Shown in pieces: positions 10,953 through 22,700 of a DNA stretch of 64,000 bases. The translations under genes were made by a program, and so were the position numbers. Numbering within the stretch: the first letter of the stretch is position 1; each line of letters starts with the position of its first letter. Under the pieces are notes generated by a model. The model saw nothing but the letters and a program-made list of their open reading frames with translations. It had not been told where the DNA came from and did not search any database. The DNA is from Ephemerocybe angulata (lineage: Eukaryota; Basidiomycota; Agaricomycetes; Agaricales; Psathyrellaceae). The stretch is taken from assembly GCA_013368325.1 (NCBI GenBank), contig JAACJK010000219.1, forward strand, positions 1,426,001-1,490,000. The letters are read 5' to 3'.

Positions 10953-12300
10953 ATGCCAAGTGGCAGCACCCAACCCACCAATGACAGTAAGAAACGCCCC
11001 ATTCTCGCTCAGGACGGCTCTGAAAACCGTATACAGGCCCTGTCTATGACCCCGACCAGAATCCGGAGGAAAAGCGACAGCTGAGGCAGGATTATCGCGC
11101 CTTGACGCGTCAAATAGAGGGTAATCCCCGTCCAAATGGTAGACCATTCGTGCATTCTGACGCGAATCCCTAGAGCAACAAGCAAACCCGCACTCATACA
11201 CAGCAAACGATGTTCTCGCCCATGTTAACCGCGCCAATTCTCTGTTCGACAAGGGTGAGTTGGTTTTGTTACGCGTTCGGCCCTCCATTCACACTAGTTT
11301 CCAGTAAAACAGCCACAAGAAGCGACGCTGGACTCAAATCTTCTGCTCCTGGCGTCAAATCTCGGTGCCTCAAAGGCCCGGGCTATGAAGTCGGGGTCAG
11401 GGACGTTCGATGTCGACGACTTTATCTCCAAATTGGTGGTGTACATGGGTGGTGCAAAACTACTCGACGAGGAGAACGCAGAGCGACGAATGGATGGCCA
11501 AGACACCTCAGATGTGGCTTTGGACTGGACCAAGATTGGACGGAAAGCACTGGCAAAGAGTCGGCGTGCACCTGCAATGGGATTCATGTACGTTTTGGCT
11601 CTGACAAACTCGCAGCCCACATCAATAACTTTCCCGTAGGTTAGGACCCTTATCCATCGAGCAAAAGAAGCGTGCTCAAGGCAAGCGTGCAAAGCACGAG
11701 AAAGAACACGCAGAGAGCAAGGCGCCACAACAACTGAAAGAGGAAGACATCCAACGTTCGGAAAACGAGACGACAAAGAACGTATCACAGGTGTGCATCG
11801 CCTGACTCTCTAAATGTATCAAGTCTAACGAACAGTAGCTCGAAACCCTTCTGGAGGGCGCTGGCGAAATAAACATCTTCAAATTCGTGATCAACCCAAA
11901 CAATTTCGCGCAATCAGTAGAAAACATCTTCTACCTCTCTTTCCTGATCCGGGACGGAAAGGTTGCTTTCGAAACCAACGACGAAGGGGAACCCATCATC
12001 TGTGAGCCCTGGGACTCAACACTGACCCCTATCCCTTCCTGATGCTGACCTGCTTTTCAAGATGCCTGCCAACCTCCAAGCGACGAAGACTACCAAAATG
12101 GTTTAAAGAAGCAGCAGATGGTACTGGAATTCGATATGGCGGTGTGGAAGGTACGTGAACCTGTCTGCTCTTGCAGTTCGGCTTGCAAACCCTCACCTTC
12201 CATTTACTAGCGGGCCATTGAGGTCTTTAACATCACCAAGTCTATGATACCTGAGCGGAAGGCCGCTCAAACCAAGTTGGGTGGCAAGTGGTACGGCTAG
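10953..12300 (+). CDS. nse4: SMC5/6 complex kleisin subunit Nse4
   Basis: Kleisin of the SMC5/6 DNA-repair complex, bridging the Smc5 and Smc6 heads together with Nse1 and Nse3. Exon 1 (10953-10986) gives MPSGSTQPTND. Splicing intron 10987-11036 restores the frame into PVYDPDQNPEEKRQLRQDYR, the family N-terminal motif. Then come NDVLAHVNRANSLFDKVKQP, TFDVDDFISKLVVYMGG and ALDWTKIGRKA, and the C-terminal winged helix EINIFKFVINPNNFAQSVEN with FYLSFLIRDGKV, ending at KLGGKWYG. About 320 aa, the normal size for fungal Nse4. Roughly seven short introns. It is divergent from the Rad5-like gene, so two genome-stability genes share one promoter region. Confidence 0.93.
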
Positions 12301-12430
12301 TCCAGCAACCAGGCCCCCGAGTACAAAACGTCAGGATATATTCTTCACGCCCCCTTCCCCACATTGACACTATTTCTTGACAATGCTTTAAGGCCTATGT
12401 TTCTCCTAGTTTATTGTATATTTTCGTCCA

Positions 12431-15400
12431 TCATGCGCTAATTGAGCGTGCTGTTACATTACTTTCAATCCCTAGTGGAAGCATTGTGGTATCCTTCAGC
12501 TCTTTGTGGCTCCAAGATGTTTTGGCCAGCTATCCGAGAGTAAGCCAAGAGTAAATCATATGAGAGTACACGCACCTGTTCAACAGCCTCGGCGGACGAG
12601 ACCAGATTCATGTGGTCAGGGATATTGCCCAAATTCTGTTCGGGAAATCAGAACTATTGTCCACATCGCCCTACGTGATCTACGCACCAAAACAGTTTCA
12701 TCCATATCGCGAACGTGCATTTTCAAGTCGAGGGGTATCTGTGACGGGAGAACAAGAATATGAACGTTGGGGGTATACGGTCGTTGAGCAGCAATTTGCT
12801 TCGTGTATCTCTGTTTAATGTTAGCACTCAACAGGTTCAGAATTATCAGATGCACTCACGTTAGCAATGTCAAGTGCAAGGCGGATATCCTGGCGGTTTC
12901 CACGCGCATTTGGTCCTACGATGACGAACAACTCCCAGATGCAGTTGACCAGGTAAATAGAGTGGCACGGGTTCGCTTCGTCCGAGTAGAATTCCACCGC
13001 CGAGAGCTAAGAAGAGGACATATTGTTAGGGTATACTTGATTGCAGAGGCCATCATGAACATACCTGGTTGGTTCTTTTCTTTGCGTCGACTCTCCACAC
13101 GGTAGGACGGACATCAAAGGTCGCTTTCCTCCTCCACCGCCAATAATCGGCGTCAGCGAAAGCTTCCTGGCCCAAGATCATCCAGAACATCTCGTTGTCG
13201 TCGTTCTCCCCTTGCGTGAGTTCGACTATCTCTGACTCGCCGCAGATGGTCCCAGCATATTGAAGCGCGGCCTCCCGCTCCTTGTCAAGGGACCCGGTGC
13301 CATACCAGACATATACAGTCCCCAATATTGAGAGGCAGTAGCTGAACCCAGAGCATAGATGTTTAACATTCTGGGCACCATTGCGCAGTTAGCGAGATGC
13401 CATGAACTTGCTCAGCCTATGTAGACTCACAAGATCAAGTTCGTCAATGAAGATGACATCACCGACCGCGCGAACAATGTGCATCGCGGTGTTGTCCGCC
13501 GTCCAGTAAGCTCGAGTGCCTTGTCGCACAGCCAAACGACCCCCTAGGAGTTTGACCAGGTGTGCGGGTTCTGCACATTGCCTCACAATAACCTAGAGAC
13601 AAATGAGCACAAACAACATCGCAAAGTGTTCAAGATATAGCACTGACTGGCATTGTACCATACCGCCTTGCAAGTTCGTGCAGCTTCTTCTCCTCCGCTT
13701 CACCAAATTGCGATTTCTTACCGAGCCAGCCCCAAACATAGGTATCAACCAGCCCGCTGGAGGCATCTTTGAATCGATGTATGATGGCGAGAGCCTCAGA
13801 CTCGAAGAACACGCTCGTATCTTTCGTCAACGTCGTGCTGTTTGAGCCGACGATGCTCATAACCTCGACCGAAATGGTCTTAGCATCGACAGGGACTGGG
13901 GATACGACTACAGGTCGGTTGAACATGATCGACAAATCAACGGTCGGAATAGGTGTGTTGTCGTGCACTGTGAGGAGTCATTTGATATTAGAATTTCATC
14001 CTTGTGTACGGGCGAAACAAGGACAAGTCCCACAAAGGACTCACCGAGTCTAACAATACCACTATCGTCCCCATTCTTTACTGTCGCCTTTGTCTGCGCA
14101 TGAATGCTCTCCGTAATAGGCTGCATCAACCCCGACCCTGCAGCCCTCCCAATCGACCTAGTCAAGGTATTTGCAGGCGACGGAGCAGGCGTGGCTTCCT
14201 CCTTCAGCGGCGGCAACGTGGCAAAGGAGTCATAACTCGACTTCCTCTTCTCCACCGAAGCAGGCGTAAAGTTGTGTCTCAGAGTCGGGCTTCGTAGCTG
14301 CTCTGGTTTTTCAGCCACGGCTCTCTCCTCCGCCGGTCGTGGGCTCGCGATTGTAGGTACAACACTGGCATTCTCCGCAACCGCATGCTCGACCAAGGCC
14401 TGAGCAACCTCCATCACTGTCGCCCTCGAGCCCGTGCTGGGAATCCGTGGCTGCAGCCCAGGAGATGGAGGGGTGTGGTATGGCTTATAGTCGCTCGGCG
14501 GGCTGCTGGCGACATTAATAGGTGGAAGTCTTCCGAACGGCTCGGGTCCCTTGGGTGTAGTTGACCGTGGTACAGCGTCGGCCTTTCTTGGCTCTTTCGC
14601 CATTCCAGGGAGAGCGTGCCTAATCCCCGCATATTGCTTGGGTTCTTGTCGTGTCTCTGCAGAGGAACTTGGCGATGGCGAAACGACCTTCGGTGTAATC
14701 GGACCAGCTCCCTTCCATTGTTCAGCCAACCGTCCGATCTTCGAATCGGATCTAGTCAAAGGCTGTGAGACTCGGGGCGCTGCTGCCTGAGCTTTCTCCT
14801 CGACGGCGGCTGGCACTGGCTCCTCCACGATCTGCTTCGTTTCCAGTAGGACAGGCTCCACTTTTCGAGCTTGCTGGTTCGCAGATGCCTTCCTCGGTCT
14901 CTTCGCCCGTCCTTTCGTAGGCTGTTGCCCAATGCCAAATCGCGCAGATTTCATAAATAACGGTCGTCATTATATTGCGCCGCACATTGTACATGTATGA
15001 AGACAAACGAAAAAACCCAAAGAAACCCGTGAGCAGACAACTCTTTACATCAAAGTATCGCCAAGATTAACGCACATGGATCAACGGTTTCCCAGTCGGT
15101 GCTGGAAGTTCCGAAGTTCTGCTGTGGTGGTTCGCCGAGTTACTATTGCTGTCGAGAGCTGCGGCTCGCGCTTGGACCATGGAGCCGCGAGACGAGCCAC
15201 GAGACGGCGGGCGCTTCACACCGAGTTCATCAACGGTCGTTTTCTCAACGAACATAGTGGTGGCGGATCCCATGTTCCTTCCAGGGGCCATCATGTCCAT
15301 CATCCTGGCAGTCGACCTTGGAGATAGAGGCTCTTCAGCTGGAGGTGCTGAAGGAGGCCTAGCCGAAGCCGGTCTGAGGTAAGGGGAAGCCTGATGAGGG

Positions 15401-17449
15401 GCGTTTTGGGTTGGACGTCCCAGTGGTTGAGGCTCAGTTGTCGCAGCCCTGCGAATCGGTGTGGTGTTGAACGCTGACTTGACTGGCGACACAGGGGACG
15501 GCGGCGTCGCTTGATTCTGCGGCTGCCATCGATCCAAAACGGAGCCCTTCTTTACAGGAGTCGGGCGTGGTTTTTCCGCAGGGGACGCCGTTGTGGAATT
15601 AGGCGCAGAATGGGATTCCAGCGTTAGACTGGCTTTGACCATGTTCTGAACGAACCCGCGACCCTGGAGTCGGCTAATACTGGGGGTGACATCCTTCGGC
15701 AGGGCCACTTTCTGAAATGCTGGCGAAGGGGCTACCGAGGGTGAGATCTTGGGGCCGTTGCTCGGAGTGCGCGGTTCCGGTTGTATAGGTTTCGCTAGAG
15801 AGACGGTGGCGATCACAGAAGATTTACCCGTAGGTTGCATCGTGATGGGGCCCTTGGGAAGGTAATTTGGAGTGGAGATCGTGCGTTCTCGACTTGGAGC
15901 TTGTCCCTGGGTAGAAGACAGATAACTTATAGGTCGGGATGTAGTGGTAGGAGGAGTCCAATGTTTCGCGGGAGTGGATGTGTCCGGCGCTCTGACGCTT
16001 TCAGACGCCGGTGGCTTGGGGGTGCTAATGGCCCGCTCGCGACCTCCGGTCTTCTGGGGCGACACAGGACGCTCATCAAATCGAGTATACGACTTCTGCT
16101 TGCGTAAGTCGGGGGATGATTTCGCTGCATTGACGCTCGAATAGGTATTTCCGGTTTTCTGAGGAGACACAGACCGTTCGGTGCGTTTCGTTGTGGATGG
16201 CGGGGTTGCGGAGGACGGAAAGGATCGGTACCTCTCCGCAGCTTCGGTCCCAGAGGAACGCCCGTAGCTTCTTTCGAAACTCTTCTGCGACTTTAAGGTT
16301 GATCGAGGAGTAGGGCTAGTGGAAGAGCGAGCGGCTTCACTACCATATGAACGACCATCAAAACTTTTCTGGGGCCGCAAACTCGAGGACGGTGTTGGGC
16401 TAGTCGAGGGACGGTATCGCTCAGCTTCTTCAGTGCCATAGGCACGACCGTCGAAGCTCTTCTGTGGCCGTAGAGTAGAGGAAGGCGCGGGGCTTGCAGA
16501 AGGGCGATAACGTTCAGCGTCTTCCGTTCCGTAGCTTCGATTGTTCCCCCTGTCGAAACTTTTCTGGCCGCGTAGAGTGGAGCTAGGGGTAGGGCTTGCG
16601 GAGGGTCGGTAGCGCTCTGCAGCTTCCGTTCCAACGATCTCCCTTGGGGTTGGTGATGTTGACTTTCGGCGAACTTCGTCCGGTTGGCGGAGATAGTTAC
16701 TCTTAGCTGGCTCCTCTGTTGGCCTACTGCTGCTTGAAAGGGCAGACGCGACTGCTCTTAGATCCGAGATGGCCTTCCGATTATCCTGGCTGGGCGTCCC
16801 TGACCGAGGTTGTCCACCTCCAAGACTGGTCTTCGACACCATCCCAGGCATAGCAATTCCACCTTTTCCGAAGATGGGATGAGGTGCACTTGTATCGGGC
16901 TGGTTGTACTGCGTGGGGTCGTGGGCATCTTGCTGCGCAGCATGCTTGTTGAGACGGGGACCAGAAGCACGGCCTCCGATGAACGAAGCTAGTGACACGC
17001 CTTCGGATCGTCCCCCTGGACTCCCGGGAACGTAGACTGCGTTCTGTCCCATGATCTTGCGGAGGGCCTCACTCTGATGTCCATATCGTTCAGTGGCGTC
17101 CTTAGGCTTGTCCTCGCTGAATCGGTCGCTGGGAGAGCTAGAGAGGTTCAACTCCTCCGCTGCACGAGCTGAATGCAACCATGGCGATTAATCGTATGAG
17201 AGAGGCGACACATATCGCAGGGGGCTCACACAAATCGGCGCTATCAGGAGGACGACTGCCCCGACTCCTCCTCTTACGAGCCTGACGCGCAGCAGCTATC
17301 TCCTCTTCCAATCGTCGTTGCTCCGCTTCTTCGTCTGCATCGACCTGCCTCTGCATAGCTTTAATCTTGCTAGTCCATTCTGCGAGATCGGTTTCTGGCC
17401 TTGGATAGTCAACCCCCGACTGCCTCCGGGTATTTCGATATGCGTCCAT
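12431..17449 (-). CDS. Large DUF4045 protein with C-terminal gelsolin-like repeats
   Basis: Starts MDAYRNTRRQSGVDYPRPET with a charged coiled segment (DADEEAEQRRLEEEIAAA). Then follows a long Ser/Pro-rich, low-complexity region of over 1000 residues containing ALRKIMGQNAVYVPGSPGG and GVSLASFIGGRASGPRLNKH. The C-terminal third has gelsolin-like folds: KDTSVFFESEALAIIHRFKD, TYVWGWLGKKSQFGEAEE, TVYVWYGTGSLDKEREAAL, and the end KELKDTTMLPLGIE. This N/C layout is the fungal DUF4045-plus-gelsolin family; an actin-binding role is inferred. Two reading blocks (15067-17178 and 13908-14954) are joined here by an intron from about 15073 to 14921 that keeps phase 0 (PLIH/PTKGRAKRPRK). If that intron is wrong these are two genes, the second starting at Met 14954. 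The last intron is placed to recover the family C-terminus. Confidence 0.75.
16195..16645 (-). repeat. Coding tandem repeat in the DUF4045 protein
   Basis: About five imperfect copies of a 28-35 residue unit lie in the disordered region of the DUF4045/gelsolin gene. The core is GTEEAERYRPSASPTP then SSTLRPQKSFD. Copies differ by substitutions and by loss of the AERYRP part in one unit. This suggests unequal recombination. The unit is rich in S/T-P sites, so phosphorylation is possible but not shown. Confidence 0.8.
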
Positions 17450-17838
17450 ATTGTACGATCGTCAGAACAGTGGGTATAGAGGGGGAGGTAGCCAGGTGCC
17501 GAGGAGTGTCTTCTATGTTGATTCCAACATATAAACAGAGAGGATACAAGTGACGCCTTCTTCAACTTGATTCTTGAGAACAGGGCTCACGTGATTGACG
17601 CGAGGCTAATTATCCCTGTCCGAGGACCGAGTACTCGTCCTGAGCCCTCAGGCCTCAGGCCTCAGCAGCTCAAGCTCAAGCCTCTTACGTTCGTCGCGAT
17701 TACCGCAATTTCATTGCAATTTCAAAGAAAAAGAAAACTGTCAAGTGTCCATGGTAATTAGTAAGTAAGGTATAAGATACCCAGTCCCGCTACTATTACG
17801 CTAAACGCAACGACTCCAGAATACAAGAGGTGTTGGTC
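17450..17838. other. Intergenic, no gene seen
   Basis: Promoter side of the DUF4045 gene. A short repetitive patch of cctcagg and caagct units lies at 17641-17685. No coding signature. Confidence 0.5.
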
Positions 17839-18773
17839 TCAGGCTAAAAGCGTGAAACCAGTCAAGCCGGCAACGAAAGCTGTCAAGACGTATCCAACTC
17901 CCGACACAACAGCACTGTTGTTGTTGGCGTTGCTACTCCCAGCGGTCGCCGTCTTGTTCACCGCGCTTTGAGAGATAGTACTTGGCGTAGTACCATCTGA
18001 AAGTGTTAGTGAGAATGGATGGCATCTAGCACCGATCTTTGAACTTACCGGTAAAGTTCGCGTTGCACTGGCTCTGGACAGTGGGACCAAAGCTCTCGGC
18101 GACTGAGGGGACGTCTTCAACTATCACGCTGTATGCTGCCTTGAGACAAGCGGTGCATGTGATGTTCGGTGTAAGGATAGCTCCAGGGTTCGTCAAGAGG
18201 GACACGACGTTCTGCAAAGTGAGGGTACCGGAAATACTGGTCTCGATATTGTTCAGAGTCTGAACAACACAATTTGTGTTGCCCCTGATTCAGAATTGGT
18301 AAGTCGAAACGAAGTTAGGATGTTAATGAGCTCGTACTCTTTCAGGCACAAGACCTTCCTTGCGGTCGGGAAATACTGCTGGATCAAGGTCGTGACTCCA
18401 CCAGCAGAGCTGGCATCGAGCCCAGTCGAGGAAAGGTCTCCTGCGCAGCCAGTGGTGACATTGGTGACAATCTGAGCGATGGTCTCGTTGCTGCAGGCCG
18501 GGGCGGAGCAGAAGCCGTTCAACCAGTTCTCAACAGTCGGGACGATTGGGGTCGATGCGTTTCCAGTGACGATAGGAAGGAGGGCAAGGGGATTCAAACA
18601 GGCCGCTGCATCAGCGTTCAGCGCAACTGAGGACAGTGTTTGCTTGCAGGTCGCGGAAACGCTACGATCCAATCAATTTAGCTCTGCCTTTGTGGGAACT
18701 AGCTTGAAAGAACTCACCTTTGAGCAGAAACATATGCAGCCAGTGCAATGGTAATAGTGAAGGCGCGCAACAT
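17839..18773 (-). CDS. Secreted cysteine-rich, probably GPI-anchored surface protein
   Basis: The N-terminus MLRAFTITIALAAYVSAQ is a classical signal peptide. The mature part has regularly spaced cysteines (SATCKQTLSSVAL, AACLNPLALLPIV, GFCSAPACSNETIAQIV, TGCAGDLS, NITCTACLKAAYSVI, QSQCNANF). Several N-glycosylation sequons follow, then a Ser/Thr/Asn-rich spacer and a C-terminal hydrophobic tail GYVLTAFVAGLTGFTLLA preceded by small residues, which fits a GPI-attachment signal. About 270 aa in four exons. It resembles a widespread basidiomycete surface family (I believe the one catalogued as DUF7729, not certain). Function unknown; cell wall or surface location is inferred from the two terminal signals. 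Confidence 0.82.
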
Positions 18774-18940
18774 GGTAGCAGACTGGGGCAAAAGGAGAAA
18801 GGAGAAGGTAAGTATGTTTTCTTGTTACCGCATCTTATATACGCCATACGCCGGTCTGTTGCTGCCGAGCTCACGGCAATTGCACACCGTCACGGTAACC
18901 CGTTACCCTATTGATCGGAGAGACATTCCATATCAGGGTG

Positions 18941-18966
18941 CGCAGCGGGGCTGCAGCCCCGCTGCG
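18941..18966. repeat. 26-bp perfect GC-rich palindrome
   Basis: A 13-bp arm, cgcagcggggctg, is followed directly by its exact reverse complement with no spacer. It lies about 170 bp upstream of the surface-protein start codon. It could be a dimeric regulator site or form a cruciform; no known factor site was recognised. Confidence 0.85.
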
Positions 18967-19290
18967 GACAAAGGCGACCGTACTCGACCGTATTTGCCGA
19001 GGAAAATAGCGAAGGGCCTCATGCTGTGCCAGGCCCAGCAAGCTTGGGCTGGGATATGACCAAGACATGACCATGTCGATCCATGTCAATGGCGATTGAC
19101 AAGAATGGACAATAACCAGTGCCACTGTCCACAGTAGTACTAGTGAGGCGTCTTCCATCCGCCTGCAGCTCTGCATGCAAGACAACCAAGCGTGCCAGTA
19201 GTACCTCGCTGACTTACCCATGACAACGGCGTGTAGGTCCGTCCTATGTACCAGCTGTCCGACATTTGCCCGCACCAGCTCGCAGGTGCA

Positions 19291-19432
19291 GAGGCTGTGG
19301 GTTCTTCTCTTGTGGTACTCAGAAGACATGGGTAAGAAAGACCGTAGATTAGCAAAGAGAGGAGGCTGTGGGTTCTTCTCTTGTGGTGCTCAGAAGACAT
19401 GGGTAAGAAAGGCCGTAGATTAGCAAAGAGAG
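19291..19432. repeat. Two-copy 71-bp direct tandem repeat
   Basis: Two adjacent copies, 19291-19361 and 19362-19432, start with gaggctgtgggttcttctct. They differ at only a few positions (for example tactcag versus tgctcag, aagaccg versus aaggccg). The array ends about 220 bp before the rps5 start codon. Confidence 0.9.
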
Positions 19433-19653
19433 AGCTGTGATACATGGGGGAGGCCGTGCCCCTACGAATGCGCAGTGGGAAGGAGGAGAAGACGGGCGCT
19501 TGTTGTTGCCGGTCGGCAACTGTACAGTTGCTCGGGAGATGCCGCAGCCCCAAACCTTAGATTTGTGTAGACACAACAACGGCAAACAGGCGGTCGCAGC
19601 GCGAATCAAGGCATCGTCGACCGGGTTCGTGACACTCCTCAAGACTCTGCAAA

Positions 19654-20481
19654 ATGGCCGCCACCACCCTCCCCAAGGACATCTCAAAACTCGGCAGCGA
19701 GGTCAAGCTTTTTGGCAAGTGGGACACCCAGGAGTGAGCACACAAATTCTCGCAAAATACCCGTAATTCATGTTAGTTCAGTGTTGAGGTCAAGGACATC
19801 TCCCTCACCGACTACATCCAAGTCCGCCATGCCGTCTACCTTCCCCACACCGCTGGTCGTTACGCCAAGAAGCAGTTCAAGAAGGCCCAGATGCCCATTG
19901 TCGAGCGACTGGTCGACAGCCTCATGATGAAGGGTCGCAACAACGGCAAGAAGCTCTTGACCGTCCGCATCGTCGCCCACGCTTTCGAGATCATCCACCT
20001 CCTCACCGACCAGAACCCCATCCAGGTGCGTTATGAACGGGAAGATCGTTGGCGGGGATAGGATACAAATCGCTTTTCAGGTTTTGGTCGATGCCATCGT
20101 CAACACTGGTCCCCGTGAAGACTCCACCCGTATCGGCTCCCAGGGAACCGTCCGTCGCCAGGCCGTCGATGTCTCCCCCTTGCGCCGCGTCAACCAGTCC
20201 GTTGCCCTCCTTACCATCGGCGTAAGCATCCCAACCGCAATCATAGCATTGTGCAGTGCTGAGATTTCCTCTTCCAGACCCGCGAGTCCGCTTTCCGCAA
20301 CGTCAAGTCGATTGCTGAGTGCCTCGCTGATGAGCTCATCAACGCTGCCAAGGGCTCCTCCAACTCGTACGCCATCAAGGTTCGTCCACTGCTCCCTTTC
20401 TTACCAGAACATATCTGACGTACACACTTGCCATAACAGAAAAAGGATGAGCTCGAGCGTGTTGCCAAGTCCAACCGATAA
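19654..20481 (+). CDS. rps5: 40S ribosomal protein S5 (uS7)
   Basis: Small-subunit head protein of the cytosolic ribosome, contacting 18S rRNA near the mRNA exit channel. The spliced product starts [20 protein letters not shown]. It continues with [100 protein letters not shown] and ends [14 protein letters not shown]. Length of about 205 aa matches eukaryotic uS7. Four introns of about 48-56 nt are present. Start chosen at the first Met, as in the family. Confidence 0.97.
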
Positions 20482-22700
20482 TCGCTTTATTCGCGGTCCT
20501 TTTGCAGGGATGTTACAGGCAGGAGTCAAAAGGTTTCGCACTATGTCTTCACCTTGTATGAATGCATATGTGTCCTGTCCCTACCATGCCCCCATTCCTA
20601 TCTATGTACTCCACATGACCTCTGCCCATGCCCTCCTTCAGCCATCTGCATGCCACGCCCGTATCAAATGCATAAAAATTCGGAAACTTGACTTGCTCTT
20701 CCCCATCTACGTCAGCCGCACTTCTTCGAATCGATCGTCCGTTCCATAAATCGCTGAATCTCACGGCGCCTCAGCCGTCCAGAAAGGAATTTGAGCACCC
20801 TCGACTGAATGAAGAAGTGTGCATGTCATACTAGAGTAATGGGCGTGCACTCAAACACATTCTGTTAAGCTTCATGGCGGCTGGATGTGCGCCTCCCCCC
20901 TGGAAACTTCAATCTGCTGATCTGTCAAAGCGCGTCAAGAACCAGGGACCACCGATAGCTTTGGCTAAATCCCTGCTGGATCATGTACTCAAGGTTCAAT
21001 TTGGGCCTGCCTCCAGTGTCCACTGGGAGCAAACGGGCGATTCGGGTTCGGACTCGGAAACGATGCTCCGCTCTGACCTGCACGCCGCTTGGAGCAACCT
21101 GTGGACGCAGGAGCAGGCTTCGTATTTTCGGCTTTGCCTCGGACAACGCGCACGGCTGCGCATTTCGGCGTCCTCTGTCAATGAATGTACTCCCATCCCA
21201 CGAAGCTTGCCTTGGGAAGTGTGATTTCATCTATTTGGTCGATGCTGGGCATGAAATCGGTCGAAGGATGCCTCGTTCTTACCCGCGAAGCAACCGGTCG
21301 GCAGTAAGGAGGCTTTTGGGCGCCTGAAACGATTTTCAGAATTGAAAATAGATATCTTGATGCTATGGTATTACAACACGGACGTGACCTTTTGGCGGGG
21401 AGACAGAGAGAGAGAGTACAGACGAGAGAGAAGTGCACTTGTAAATGTGAGCAGAAGGATGGGAACAGGAACAAAGATGATGCGTTCTGGGGGATGGGGA
21501 GGGATGGGATTGAATGCCAAAGTAAAAATATGAGAGTGAAGGTGAAGTGAAGAGGAAAGGCCTCGAATGAATTACGATGCGTGAAAAGCAAAGCACCATT
21601 CTCGTTTCGTGGTGCCCTAAAACGAGGCCATGCAGGGGATAAGCAGCAAGGGTAAATAGATGATGGATAACCAAGCGACAGGTATGGATGTGTGGGTGGA
21701 TGAGAATAGATGGTGAATCATTGTGAAAAAAGAGGAGATGAAACGAAGATTATATCCTTTTGAAGAATAGGTAGGATGCGTGCAATGCTAAAGTAGAACT
21801 GGGGTTTATCCGAACACAAAAATAAAGATGAAAAGGAATGTTCTGAACGAGAGATATCTCAGGGAAATGAGATAGCAGGTGGGGAGGGGTATGATTATGG
21901 GTATTGGAAAGGTAAGGAGATAGGCAGATAATCTTCGATCAGATCAGCGAATAGAGAATAAGTTAGGCCAATGGGAGCACCCAAGTGGAGGCGTAAGGGC
22001 ACCATGCCCGAACTGGAGAACGCCGCAATTGTGGCCAGGGCAGCAATCCCAGAAGGCGTAAGAAGCTTGGAAGCAAGTCGATGTCGAGGCCGTTCCACGT
22101 GCACTGGAGCGCCAAGTCATTGCCTTCGCCGATCATATATGAAGCAAACACAGAGCAGTGAAGGTTCGAAAGGCTTTCGGGTTTCGGCAAGGAAGTTTCT
22201 CGTATTGAAACTCTGGGAGGAGGCAGAGCATTCTGACCGAATGTTGTCAAGAGCGTTGTTGCGAATTGGGGAGAAACCATTGGCTTTTTGGTAGTGGAAG
22301 CCGGGATTGGAATGTCAACAAACTTGGCTCCGTTAATGTGATGAGTTGAATTCTCGAAGTGTGATGGGGAGATAGCGTGTGACGTCGAGGGGATACATGC
22401 AGCAACAGGGCAGGAGGCAGGTTGGGAAAGGGGTCGTCGTTTCCGTGTTAGAGTCGTAAATTTTCTTTTCGTCTAGGGCTACAGTGGCGAGGCTTCGGAG
22501 GACCTTCGGAATGGTGATGTTACAAAGGACCGAGGTATTCAGGCGGGCGTTCCAGCAGGGCATCGAGAGAATCCAGCGGCCGCATCCATCGGAGGCGAGG
22601 GCTGGTGAGCTTGATTGCACGCGTCGTTCTGGAATGCATAGATGGAGTGGGCGTCCGTGTGACCGAGTCCAGAAAGGTGAGGAAATAAGAAAGAAGAGGC
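20482..22700. other. Intergenic region without a supported gene
   Basis: 2.2 kb between rps5 (+) and the 3' end of the next minus-strand gene. Reading frames of 60-137 aa exist on both strands but show no family signature and overlap each other. Purine-rich and low-complexity sequence (gagagag, ggggatgggg) marks 21400-21900. It probably includes long 3' UTRs. Confidence 0.45.

Larger units (their letters stand above)
18774..19653. other. Intergenic between divergent surface-protein and rps5 genes
   Basis: 880 bp holding both promoters. It contains a perfect palindrome (18941-18966) and a two-copy 71-bp tandem repeat (19291-19432), listed separately. Short frames here track the repeat and show no family signature. 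Confidence 0.6.

Noticed and set aside
20874..21224. 116-aa plus-strand frame starting MAAGCAPPPWKLQ
   Set aside because: No domain, no splice partners, and an equally long minus-strand frame over the same bases; not supportable as a gene.
21900..22620. Overlapping frames on both strands downstream of the 22701-24646 gene
   Set aside because: No family signature and the strands conflict. More likely 3' UTR or intergenic.
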